Source of the DNA: MFD00082-c5 sp963697995 | GTDB lineage: Bacteria; Chlamydiota; Chlamydiia; Chlamydiales; JAJFMB01 | Reading direction: 5' to 3' | DNA length: 64,000 bases | Assembly: GCA_963697995.1 (NCBI GenBank) | Contig: OY969110.1 | Coordinates: 806,001-870,000, forward strand | In this document: positions 1 to 7,953 of the stretch, piece after piece | Layout: the number at the start of each line of letters is the position of its first letter | Numbering within the stretch: position 1 is the stretch's first letter | Made by a program: the position numbers and the translations under genes | Notes under the pieces: model-generated | Told to the model about the DNA's origin: nothing | The model's database searches: none | What the model saw: the letters and a program-made list of their open reading frames with translations, nothing else

Positions 1-1
1 A

Positions 2-406
2 GTTGACCCCTCTTTGTTTTTTAAAAGCTCTTTTTTTAAAGGGCGGTACGTGCCGAGACTGCGTTACAACAGAGTGATTCTTTCTGCGGCAAGGTGGTTT
101 TTTGATGCTTCTGTTATTGATATTGAAAATGTTGAAGACTCTATAGGGGAAGTTTTAGAGTCTTTTGAACTAGATGATGTCTGTTTTGTAGAGGAGGGCG
201 CAAAATATGTTTATTGGAGAGAGGAGATCCCGTATCTTGCTCATCTTTTTAGGCAAAATAAGGCCCTTCATTTTGTAGAACGCCTCTTTACTGAAAAAAC
301 AGTGCTGATTAAAGGGGAAAACACCTCTTATCCTTCTCTTCTTATTGTTCCCTTACTTAAGGAAGAGATCGCTTTGCAAGAGGAAATCACGAGGTTACAT
401 GCTTAA
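2..406 (+). CDS. C-terminal part of an unidentified protein, cut by window start
   Basis: The reading frame is open from the first bases of the window, so the true start lies upstream and the TTG at 14 is not trusted as a start. About 134 residues are visible, rich in acidic and aromatic residues, with no membrane segment or motif I recognise. It overlaps the next gene by 8 bases (ATG at 399, stop at 404-406), which suggests co-translation. The genes after it are a glycosyltransferase and polysaccharide-export genes, so a role in the same surface-glycan pathway is possible, but this rests on position only. Confidence 0.6.
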   Translation, partial: VDPSLFFKSSFFKGRYVPRLRYNRVILSAARWFFDASVIDIENVEDSIGEVLESFELDDVCFVEEGAKYVYWREEIPYLAHLFRQNKALHFVERLFTEKTVLIKGENTSYPSLLIVPLLKEEIALQEEITRLHA

Positions 407-1223
407 AGCAGCAGTTGTTATCCCAACTTATAATGGAGAAAATGAACTAAGAGTTCTTTTGCCAAAAGTGCTCGAGTCGTTTTCGAAAACGGAAGTGTTG
501 GTCATCGATTCCTCTTCGGAAGATGCCACTTGCCTTGTGGCTAACTCTTTTGGAGTGAAAGTTGAAGTGATTTCAAAAAAAGAGTTTAATCACGGGTTAA
601 CAAGAGAGAAAGCGCGGAAAATATTGGACAGAGATATCGTCATCTATTTAACCCAAGACGCTCTTCCCTTAGGAAAAGATTCTTTTAAGAAATTAATTGA
701 ACCCTTGATTGAAGGGAAAGCGCTTCTTTCCTACGGGCGGCAGGTTCCTAAAGAGGAGGCTCACCCGTTTGAAAAGTGTTTAAGAAATTTTAATTATCCT
801 GAAAAAGGAGAGATTCGCACTTCAAATGATTATTCAAAAAAAGGCGCTTCAACCTATTTTTGCTCCAATGTGTTTGCCGCGTATCTTAATTCGGCTCTTG
901 ATTCTGTAGGGGGATTTTCACAAGTCTGTTTTGGGGAGGATACGCTTGTTGCGGCAAAGATTTTGCAAAAAGGGGGATCTATTGCCTACGTAGCAGATGC
1001 TTTAGTGGTTCACTCCCATAAATTTTCCCTTTGGAACGAATTTAAAAGATACAGGGCTATGGGAAGAGAGAGGCGTCTTTACCCGGAGTTTTTTGGAAAA
1101 GGAGATAAATCAAGGGGGGTTGCTTTTGCTAAAGAATTATTTAAACAAACAACACTAATTCATTGGCCTTATGCTTTTGTTTATCTGGCCGTGAAAGGGC
1201 TTGGTTTTTTTGCCAGGTTTTAA
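399..1223 (+). CDS. Family 2 glycosyltransferase (rhamnosyltransferase-like)
   Basis: Predicted to transfer a sugar from a nucleotide donor to a growing glycan at the inner face of the cytoplasmic membrane. The start VVIPTYNGE, followed by VLVIDSSSEDAT, is the GT-A nucleotide-binding pattern of family 2. LTQDALP further on resembles the acceptor-side region of rhamnosyltransferases of the RfbF/WbbL type, and FGEDT fits the catalytic-base region. I chose the ATG at 399 because the family motif begins within a few residues of it; the longer frame from 345 lies inside the preceding gene. The polysaccharide-export genes follow directly. The sugar specificity cannot be read from the sequence. Confidence 0.85.
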   Translation: MLKAAVVIPTYNGENELRVLLPKVLESFSKTEVLVIDSSSEDATCLVANSFGVKVEVISKKEFNHGLTREKARKILDRDIVIYLTQDALPLGKDSFKKLIEPLIEGKALLSYGRQVPKEEAHPFEKCLRNFNYPEKGEIRTSNDYSKKGASTYFCSNVFAAYLNSALDSVGGFSQVCFGEDTLVAAKILQKGGSIAYVADALVVHSHKFSLWNEFKRYRAMGRERRLYPEFFGKGDKSRGVAFAKELFKQTTLIHWPYAFVYLAVKGLGFFARF

Positions 1224-1254
1224 CCCCTTCCCTTTAACTCGAGTTTTTGGTAAG

Positions 1255-2334
1255 ATGAAAGATAATTTTTTTATTGTTATGAATACTTATCTTTTTCTTA
1301 TTTTAGTTTTATTAAGTTCTTGTACAAGGACGACTTGTAATTATCCTATTTGTAATGCAGCCGATTTTGTTATGGATTCGTACAGGATCAAGCAGGGGAA
1401 GATGGCGATTGCTGAAATGGAGGGATGTCCTCTTCGTCCTATCAGTTGCGAGGATTTGGATGAGTATAAAGATGCTATCGAAGAGGATGATATCCTAAAT
1501 GTCGTTCTTTACCACCCTTCAAGAAAAGATTTGGTTGATGCCATTGGAGCATTGAATGCAGCCCTTGGGGGGTTTCGCGTGAAGTGTGGGGCTATTGAGT
1601 TGCCCGATACACCGCCGATTGAGGTTGTGGGTTTGAGTTTAATGGAGGCTAAAGAGGTGATCTCAAGCAAGCTTTCCTCCGAAATTCAAGGGATTCAAGT
1701 GTATCTTTCTTATACCGATCGGTTAAGAAAAAGGGTTGAGCTCTCAGGTTTAAGTGCTATCACTGAGTATCCTGTCGATGGAAAAATTCGTCTTTATGAA
1801 GTGTTATCTAAAGCCAGGCTTCCTGTAGGAGCTAATCTTTTTAAAAGTTATTTACTAAGAGATGGGCAAAAATTGGGGGTCGATTTCCACAGGCTAATGA
1901 ATCTTGGGGATCTTTGTCAAAACGTCGTGATGAGGGGCGGGGATAAAATTTTTATAGCTAATCCTCAAGATAGCGTGGTGACGATTATGGGGGAGGTGCC
2001 AGCCCCAAGAGCTGTGAATGTGCCTTACGGATATATCCCATTAAAAGAGGCGATTGTTCAAGCGGGGGGGATTCCTTTTACGGGTGATCGGCGAAATATT
2101 CAAATCATTAGAGGCAATATTCCTTGTCCAAAAATTTATTGCCTAGCTTGGGAGCAGATTATCCATTTGCCAAACGATTCTCTCTTGTTGATGCCTGGAG
2201 ATACGGTATTTATTTTAGAAAAGCCAATCACTCAGTGGAACCGGTTTATCGAACAGCTCCTTCCAAGTTTTTCAGGAGTTTTAATGTGGCAAAATGTGTA
2301 CCGATCAGAATGCTGGAGAGATCATGGAAAATAG
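1255..2334 (+). CDS. Wza-like polysaccharide export lipoprotein
   Basis: Probable outer-membrane component for exporting a capsule or exopolysaccharide. From the ATG at 1255 the protein starts with a hydrophobic signal ending in the lipobox LSSC, giving a lipidated cysteine at residue 23. It is followed by an N-terminal DDILNV segment typical of the Poly_export domain and by SLBB-like segments (LSGLSAITEYPVDGKI, then VTIMGEVPAPRAVNVPYG with AIVQAGG). The frame extends upstream to a TTG at 1201, but that adds residues ahead of the signal peptide. It overlaps the next gene by 11 bases, and Wza/Wzc-type pairs usually work together. Classical Chlamydia lack such an export pair, which makes it unusual for the phylum. 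Confidence 0.8.
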   Translation: MKDNFFIVMNTYLFLILVLLSSCTRTTCNYPICNAADFVMDSYRIKQGKMAIAEMEGCPLRPISCEDLDEYKDAIEEDDILNVVLYHPSRKDLVDAIGALNAALGGFRVKCGAIELPDTPPIEVVGLSLMEAKEVISSKLSSEIQGIQVYLSYTDRLRKRVELSGLSAITEYPVDGKIRLYEVLSKARLPVGANLFKSYLLRDGQKLGVDFHRLMNLGDLCQNVVMRGGDKIFIANPQDSVVTIMGEVPAPRAVNVPYGYIPLKEAIVQAGGIPFTGDRRNIQIIRGNIPCPKIYCLAWEQIIHLPNDSLLLMPGDTVFILEKPITQWNRFIEQLLPSFSGVLMWQNVYRSECWRDHGK

Positions 2335-4618
2335 CATGGCTTTGGATGATTTTTTTGATTGTATGAGAGTTAAATCTCAAACTATTTTAAAAGTCTCTCT
2401 TGTTACAGCCTTTCTAATGACTCTTTACATGTTAACAAGGCCCGTTTTGTTTCAAGCAGAAGCTACCTTTCGGGAGAGAAAATCCTCTTCAGAAAATGAT
2501 GCCCAATTAGCTCTTAAATGGTTGCAGCTAGGGGATGATACTTCTTCAAATGAAGCCATCTCCTGGTTTAAGTCTCATACTGCAAGGCAAGCTCTTGTTA
2601 AAAAATTTGATTTAAATGGAGAGATTAAAGGGGTCAGATGGTTCTCTTTTCCCACTCTTCTTGCGATAAAAGAGCATCTTGTTGCCGATTGGGCCAGATT
2701 TTGGAATAAGCAAAGCCCTTCACTACCAAGACACTTAGAAGCGATTGAAGTTAAAAATGTGCGCTCAAGTCTCGATGCTCCACTTGCCTTAACGATTTAT
2801 CCCGATTCAAAAGAGGAGTATCAGGTTTATTTAAAAGGAAATTTTCTAGGAAAGGGGCGCTTTTCAGAAGAGTTTAATAAAGATTCTTTTCAATTCACTT
2901 TAGTAAAAACCGATCAACCTTTGTTAAAAAAATATGAGCTAACTCTTTGGCCAGTTGAAACACGTGCAACTCAACTTAAAAATTTTATAACAGCTAAATC
3001 GACATCAAAGGATCCAAGTCTTGTGTTACTTACTTTTTCTGAGAGGGACCGCTTCTTAGCAAAAGAGTATTTGAACGGGTTAATGGAGCTTTATAGGCAG
3101 TATTTGAAAAGCTGTCATGCAAAGGTGATTCAAGCACAGGTCTCCTATTTAGAGAAGCGGCAAGAGGAGATGAGCGATCTGCTTGATCACACTCTTATGG
3201 AGCATGTTTTGGCGGCAAGAGAAGATTTGGCCCATTCTGGTTTTGTAAGTTCTGAAAAAGCGTTTTCATTTTTAGCACAAGGGGTTCAAAAGCAAAAAGA
3301 GAGACTTTTTCAAATCGATTTAGAGATCAAACGGTTGAAAGAGAGAGGTCCTTTAGAAGTGCTTTTTGCAGATGAGAAAAATTTAAATCCTCTTTTTGGA
3401 GAGATTCGCTCTTTAAAACAGATGAAGGAGTCTCTTAAGGCACAACTTGGAGAAGGGGCTGAAAAAGGGGTATTATCAGAGTATAGGGGATTGACTCTTT
3501 CTAGCGCTCAAGAGTTTTATTTAAACCTTTGTAGAGATTTAAAAGAGTTAAAGGGAAGGGAGAAGTTAATTCTTCATGTTTTAGAAGAATTAAAGAGTGA
3601 GGTGTTTGAGATAAGCTCTTTGAGCTCGGTTTTAAAAGATCCTGTGGGGCAGAAATTGATCGAGCGGGCTAGCGTGATCAGGCAAGCTTTAAACGATGAG
3701 GGGAATCGAACAAGTGGAGAGCTTGTGCGTTTGGAAAAAGAGCGATTACAGATCAAAGGCTTTTTGAAGAGTCATTTGGAGCAAACTTTTTCCTTAATCG
3801 AACTTGAGCAAAAAGAGGTGTTTAAAAAAATTGAAGAGGTGCAACAAGTCTCTTACTTTTTGGTGAAAGAAGAAATCACTCTTTTAGAGAAACAGGTAGA
3901 AGAGGCCATTTTTAGTAAAATTTCAGAGCTTGAGCAAGAGAAACGTCTTCTTTTAAATCAAAATATCGCTTTAAACAAAGAGCTTGAAAGGGTGCCAAGT
4001 CAGTGGCTTTCGGAGAAAAAATTGGAAAGGCATCTTGCTCAAAATGAAAAGATGACGGCAGATCTTGGGCGGTTAGTCGAAACTAAAAATATGACGACTC
4101 ATTTAGAAGTTGTGACGGCCGAGCCTCAAGATTTAGCGATAGCCCCTCTTCATCCCAAATCTGTTCACCTCATTTTAGTGCCCCTTTTTGGAGCATTTTT
4201 AGGTGCAGGAGGCGCTATCGGAGCCCTTTTTTGGCAAGGAGCTCAAGGAAATTTACCCATTGGAAAACAGACTCTTCTTTTGAAAGGAATGAAAGTGATT
4301 GAAAAAGAAGAGCTTTGTTTTGAAAGACTTGAAGGGAGTTGTTTACTTTTGCAAAATGGGGAGGAGTTTGAAGACCTTTCAGGTTTTGTGCCTCTTTCAA
4401 CAACTGCTATTAAATCTTATCTGTCTGAAAAACAAAAATCCCCATTAGTCTCTATAGATCTCACCTTAAAAAGTAAAGAAGCTAAGGCTCTTGCAAGAGT
4501 TTTTGATACGGTGATCATTGTCCTTCGCGATGAGACGATGAGAGATCTAACCCCCTATTTTTTAATGAGAAAATCTTTTATATTTATTTTTTCAACAAAA
4601 GGAGATGTTTTATGTTGA
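2324..4618 (+). CDS. Wzz/Wzc-like polysaccharide co-polymerase with non-canonical C-terminus
   Basis: Inner-membrane protein thought to set chain length and pass polysaccharide to the Wza-like exporter upstream. It has a membrane segment near residues 20-45, a long periplasmic region rich in predicted coiled coil, and a second membrane segment of the PLFGAFLGAGGAIGALFW type near residue 620. In Wzc proteins a tyrosine-kinase domain with a Walker A loop follows. Here about 130 residues follow and I see no P-loop and no tyrosine cluster, so this is either a kinase-less Wzz or a decayed Wzc. The ATG at 2324 has GGAG about 8 bases upstream. It overlaps both neighbours. Confidence 0.75.
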   Translation: MENSMALDDFFDCMRVKSQTILKVSLVTAFLMTLYMLTRPVLFQAEATFRERKSSSENDAQLALKWLQLGDDTSSNEAISWFKSHTARQALVKKFDLNGEIKGVRWFSFPTLLAIKEHLVADWARFWNKQSPSLPRHLEAIEVKNVRSSLDAPLALTIYPDSKEEYQVYLKGNFLGKGRFSEEFNKDSFQFTLVKTDQPLLKKYELTLWPVETRATQLKNFITAKSTSKDPSLVLLTFSERDRFLAKEYLNGLMELYRQYLKSCHAKVIQAQVSYLEKRQEEMSDLLDHTLMEHVLAAREDLAHSGFVSSEKAFSFLAQGVQKQKERLFQIDLEIKRLKERGPLEVLFADEKNLNPLFGEIRSLKQMKESLKAQLGEGAEKGVLSEYRGLTLSSAQEFYLNLCRDLKELKGREKLILHVLEELKSEVFEISSLSSVLKDPVGQKLIERASVIRQALNDEGNRTSGELVRLEKERLQIKGFLKSHLEQTFSLIELEQKEVFKKIEEVQQVSYFLVKEEITLLEKQVEEAIFSKISELEQEKRLLLNQNIALNKELERVPSQWLSEKKLERHLAQNEKMTADLGRLVETKNMTTHLEVVTAEPQDLAIAPLHPKSVHLILVPLFGAFLGAGGAIGALFWQGAQGNLPIGKQTLLLKGMKVIEKEELCFERLEGSCLLLQNGEEFEDLSGFVPLSTTAIKSYLSEKQKSPLVSIDLTLKSKEAKALARVFDTVIIVLRDETMRDLTPYFLMRKSFIFIFSTKGDVLC

Positions 4619-5307
4619 AATATGCTTTGATGTGCTTGATGGCTATGTTGCCTCTACAGGTATTTGCCTCAAATAGTGTGGCTCATACCTATTTTGCACT
4701 AAAATATTTAGAAAACCACCCTCAATATACTGAGGAAGAGAAACAAGCGTTTATTATAGGAACTGTGTTTCCCGATATTCAAGATCTCGATGTGACTCTT
4801 CAGGGGAAAACTCACCCAGAAGTGTTTTCAGCTCTTTGCATTCAAGATGAACCGAATGCTTTTTGGGCAGGATTGAAGTTACACTGCTTAGTAGACGATG
4901 TTCGTACAGAGTTTCAAAACAGCTGGGGAATTTTTGATCAAATTCAAGATTTACCTGTTGTCAAGAAAGGCGCCTTTTTAAAGGTGATCGAAGATGAACT
5001 CGTTTTCAAAAAAGCAGTCGATTACTGTTATGCAAGAAGTTGCATGTGTCGGATTTGCGATGAGGAGAAATCGATTGAGTCTGATGTCGAAGTGATTGAG
5101 AGATGGCACAACATTGTTTGTACATCACTGACTTTGAGCCAACAAGAGATTTTGGATAAACTTGTGATGAGAAACTCTGGATTTTTAAAACATTCAGCAG
5201 AAGAGATTAAGAGCTGGAGCGAAGCGCTTCCAGAAGCTTCTAAAAGAGAGGATATTAACCGCTATTTTGAAGCCCTTCTTGACCACTTTGATGAAATTTT
5301 AAAATAA
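4612..5307 (+). CDS. Secreted protein resembling the zinc-dependent phospholipase C family
   Basis: The start at 4612 has AAGGAG at good spacing and overlaps the previous gene by 7 bases. A signal peptide ends near FASNSVA. The mature part begins AHTYFALKYL, then FIIGTVFPDIQDL, a histidine in KTHPEVF, and LKLHCLVDD. This order of His and Asp residues (H, then G.vfPDi, then H, then H..vDD) resembles the Zn_dep_PLPC family, whose ligands are His and Asp. A C-C-x-C cluster near residue 140 (RSCMCRIC) is unusual. The family match is an inference from spacing alone; the substrate is unknown. Confidence 0.5.
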   Translation: MLKYALMCLMAMLPLQVFASNSVAHTYFALKYLENHPQYTEEEKQAFIIGTVFPDIQDLDVTLQGKTHPEVFSALCIQDEPNAFWAGLKLHCLVDDVRTEFQNSWGIFDQIQDLPVVKKGAFLKVIEDELVFKKAVDYCYARSCMCRICDEEKSIESDVEVIERWHNIVCTSLTLSQQEILDKLVMRNSGFLKHSAEEIKSWSEALPEASKREDINRYFEALLDHFDEILK

Positions 5308-5316
5308 ATAAATCCG

Positions 5317-5347
5317 AAGACCTCTTGTTTAAAAAACGAGAGGTCTT
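5317..5347. terminator. Bidirectional hairpin terminator
   Basis: Arms AAGACCTCT (5317-5325) and AGAGGTCTT (5339-5347) flank an A-rich loop, with T-rich sequence on both sides. It sits between two convergent genes and can end transcripts from both. Confidence 0.75.
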
Positions 5348-6078
5348 TAAATCATTGATTTGACTTTTTGAATCAGATCTTGTTTTTCCTCTTTTGAGAG
5401 GTCGCTATCTGCGAAAGTAACGAGATCTGAGGCTTTAAGCACAGAAGCCACTTTTTCATTTTGATTGATCGTTAATATCTCTTCCGTGGTTTTGGTATTT
5501 GGTAAATTAAGGCAAGTTTTTAAAATCGTTACAAGAGATTTGACTAACGGCTTTGATGGAGTATCAGTTGAAAGGCGGTTTATAGTTTTAAGAGCTGTCT
5601 GTTTTGATCTCTCTCTCACTTCCTCCTCTGTTAGTGGACGAGGGGTGTAAAATGAGAGGAGCATCAGTGTCGATAAGCCGATGTAGATGACTGGTAAACC
5701 AATTAATACAGCTCCTCTTACAAGGCGCATACTATTTTGATTTCCTTTAGAGGGTATGGTGACAAAAAGTAGAGGCGAGGCAATCGTCGTTTTTTTCCCC
5801 TCTTGTGAGAGGAAGGAGATTTCATAAAAAGTGATCGGATATTTTCCCTCTTTTAAAGGCTTTAGTGTAAATTTTAAATGGTTTAAATCCTCATTGATGA
5901 GTTTAAACGGGGGATTTTCATTAAATAGGTTTGTCGTTAGCCTGTTTGAGAGCCCCTCGGTTTCAAGTGTGGTATTTTCCGGGTGCTCTACGTGAAGGGT
6001 CACTTCAAGGGGATCTTTTTTTTCAGAAAGGGTGATAGTTGCTGCAAAAGTTGAGGCTAAAAGTAAAGTTAAGATCAT
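5347..6078 (-). CDS. Membrane protein of a MoxR/DUF58 operon (BatD-like position)
   Basis: A short signal peptide (start at 6078) is followed by a beta-rich extracytoplasmic part of about 110 residues, one membrane segment near residues 122-145 (VLIGLPVIYIGLSTLMLLSF) and a charged cytoplasmic tail. Its ATG overlaps the stop of the DUF58 gene as ATGA, so the two are co-translated. In other bacteria MoxR-DUF58 operons carry BatD or DUF4381-like proteins at this position with the same topology, which is why I place it in that functional group. The sequence itself is not recognisable enough to name a family. Confidence 0.6.
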   Translation of the reverse strand: MILTLLLASTFAATITLSEKKDPLEVTLHVEHPENTTLETEGLSNRLTTNLFNENPPFKLINEDLNHLKFTLKPLKEGKYPITFYEISFLSQEGKKTTIASPLLFVTIPSKGNQNSMRLVRGAVLIGLPVIYIGLSTLMLLSFYTPRPLTEEEVRERSKQTALKTINRLSTDTPSKPLVKSLVTILKTCLNLPNTKTTEEILTINQNEKVASVLKASDLVTFADSDLSKEEKQDLIQKVKSMI

Positions 6079-6941
6079 GTTCCCCTCTTTTTTAAAAAGA
6101 GGAGGCGCTTAAACGCTTTTAGAGGATCTTCATTAGTTTTTAATACAATTGAGGCGATCTTTGAAGAGTCCATGATTTGCTTGACCCTCTCCTCGTGTTG
6201 TTGCATATACTCTTTTAAATAGTTTTTAGTTTCAGGATCGCTAGGATCGATTAAAAGAGACTCACCTGTTTCGCTGTCTGTTAAATCGAGAAGCACTCCT
6301 TGAGGAAGCTCTTTTTCAATCGGATCTTCGATCTGAATAGCAAGAAGAGTCCCTTTTGTCGCAGCAGTTTTTAAAGCCAAAGAGAAATCATCCATTAAGA
6401 AATCGGAAATAAGAAAAGTGACTGTGGAACTTTTTTGAAAGGGAGCCATTTTTGTTAATACGGTTTTGAGGTCACTTTTTTTGTTCGTTGGAACAAAAGC
6501 ATCTAGTTCCCGAATAATTCTTAAAAGATGCTCTTTATTTTGTTTTGGGGGTAAAATAAGCTCAAGTTTATCTGTAAAGAGGAAGAGGCCCACTTTATCC
6601 CCATTTTCAATTGCAGAGGCTGCGATTAAACTGCCGATATTTGTTAAACACTCCCTTTTTTTGTGAAAGTTCATTGAGGCTGACAGATCGACAGCAAGAT
6701 AGATTATTAAACCCCTTTCTTCTTTGTAGAGTTTGATATGGGGGTATCCCTCTCTTGCCGTGACGTTCCAATCGATACTTCTTGGGTCATCCCCTTGCTG
6801 AAAAGGTCGCACCTCTTCAAACTCGAGCCCTCTTCCTTTAAAAGTGGAGGTGTAATTGCCCATAAGGTAAGAGTTGACCTTCTCATTGAGTTCGAGCTCA
6901 AGTCTTTTAACCTTTTTTAAAAGGGTGTTTAAGTCTTCCAT
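6075..6941 (-). CDS. DUF58 domain protein with VWA-like fold
   Basis: The segment FEEVRPFQQGDDPRSIDWN is the DUF58 signature. VDLSASM matches the DxSxS metal-adhesion motif of von Willebrand A folds. These proteins partner with MoxR AAA+ ATPases, probably as substrate or adaptor in protein-complex maturation. The gene lies one base after the moxR stop and overlaps the next gene by ATGA, so the three form one transcription unit. Length (288 aa) is normal. The partner complex in Chlamydiota is unknown. Confidence 0.85.
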   Translation of the reverse strand: MEDLNTLLKKVKRLELELNEKVNSYLMGNYTSTFKGRGLEFEEVRPFQQGDDPRSIDWNVTAREGYPHIKLYKEERGLIIYLAVDLSASMNFHKKRECLTNIGSLIAASAIENGDKVGLFLFTDKLELILPPKQNKEHLLRIIRELDAFVPTNKKSDLKTVLTKMAPFQKSSTVTFLISDFLMDDFSLALKTAATKGTLLAIQIEDPIEKELPQGVLLDLTDSETGESLLIDPSDPETKNYLKEYMQQHEERVKQIMDSSKIASIVLKTNEDPLKAFKRLLFLKKRGT

Positions 6942-6942
6942 A

Positions 6943-7926
6943 TTAAGGAACGGGGATTGTGTTTAAGATGTCTGTTAAAATTTGGTCAGTTGAGATCCCT
7001 TCAGCTTCTGCTTCAAATGATCTGCGGATTCTGTGCCTGAAGACATCTGCAACTTGCATTTTGATATCGTTTGCTGTAACAAACGGGCGTCCATTTAAAA
7101 AAGCCTTAGCTTTTCCGGCAAGTTTTAGCACAAGGGAGGCTCTTGGAGAGACTCCTGAGAGGATTAAAGGGTTTTTTACTCTTGTAGCCGTTGAGATTTT
7201 GACGATATAATCTAAAATAGTGTCGTCGACAAATACCTGATCGACTAAATTTTTAGCCTCTTGGATCTCCTCTTTTGTGAGGCAAGGGGTATCGATTTCA
7301 GGGGGTGTTTGTGTCGCCATGCGTTTTAAAATGGTGATCTCTTCATCTTGTGTGGGGTAGTTGACAAAGATTTTCATCATAAAACGGTCGAGTTCAGCCT
7401 CTGGAAGGGGGTAAACTCCCTCGCTTTCGATCGGGTTTTGGGTAGCTAAAACGAGGTAAGGGGTGTCTGTTTTTAAGGTTTCGCCGCTGATGGTAACTTG
7501 TTTTTCTTGCATCACTTCGAGAAGCGCCGATTGCACTTTAGCAGGCGCCCGGTTGATCTCATCGGCAAGAAGAAGGTTTGTAAAAACAGGTCCCTTATTA
7601 ATGGTAAAGGTGACTTCCTTAGGATTAAAGACGCTTGTTCCAATAAGATCTGCTGGTAGTAAGTCGGGTGTGAATTGAATGCGCTTAAATTGCAGACTTG
7701 TCACTTTGGCAAATGTTTTGCAAATCAGTGTTTTTGCAAGTCCTGGCAGCCCTTCCATGAGAAGATGCCCACCGCTTAAAAGTGCGATAAAGAGTGCTTC
7801 AATGACTTGTTTTTGTCCAACAACCACGGTCCCAAGAACTGTTTTGGCAAGCTCTATTTTTTTGTTTGCCGCATCGATTTGGGTTTGTAAGTTTTTTAAG
7901 TCTTGCATAATTTGAACTTTACGCAT
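6943..7926 (-). CDS. moxR: MoxR-family AAA+ ATPase
   Basis: A chaperone-like ATPase. Walker A reads GLPGLAKT, Walker B is LLADEINRAP, sensor 1 is ATQNPIESEGVYPLPEAELDRF, and sensor 2 lies in GVSPRASL. That combination is specific for the MoxR family. Length 327 aa is typical. The start at 7926 has no clear ribosome-binding site; an internal ATG at 7908 is an alternative. It follows the histidine kinase gene by 27 bases and is followed at once by the DUF58 gene, so kinase, ATPase and VWA protein are probably expressed together. Confidence 0.9.
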   Translation of the reverse strand: MRKVQIMQDLKNLQTQIDAANKKIELAKTVLGTVVVGQKQVIEALFIALLSGGHLLMEGLPGLAKTLICKTFAKVTSLQFKRIQFTPDLLPADLIGTSVFNPKEVTFTINKGPVFTNLLLADEINRAPAKVQSALLEVMQEKQVTISGETLKTDTPYLVLATQNPIESEGVYPLPEAELDRFMMKIFVNYPTQDEEITILKRMATQTPPEIDTPCLTKEEIQEAKNLVDQVFVDDTILDYIVKISTATRVKNPLILSGVSPRASLVLKLAGKAKAFLNGRPFVTANDIKMQVADVFRHRIRRSFEAEAEGISTDQILTDILNTIPVP

Positions 7927-7953
7927 TTCTAAAATAAAAAAGCAAGATGAGTT

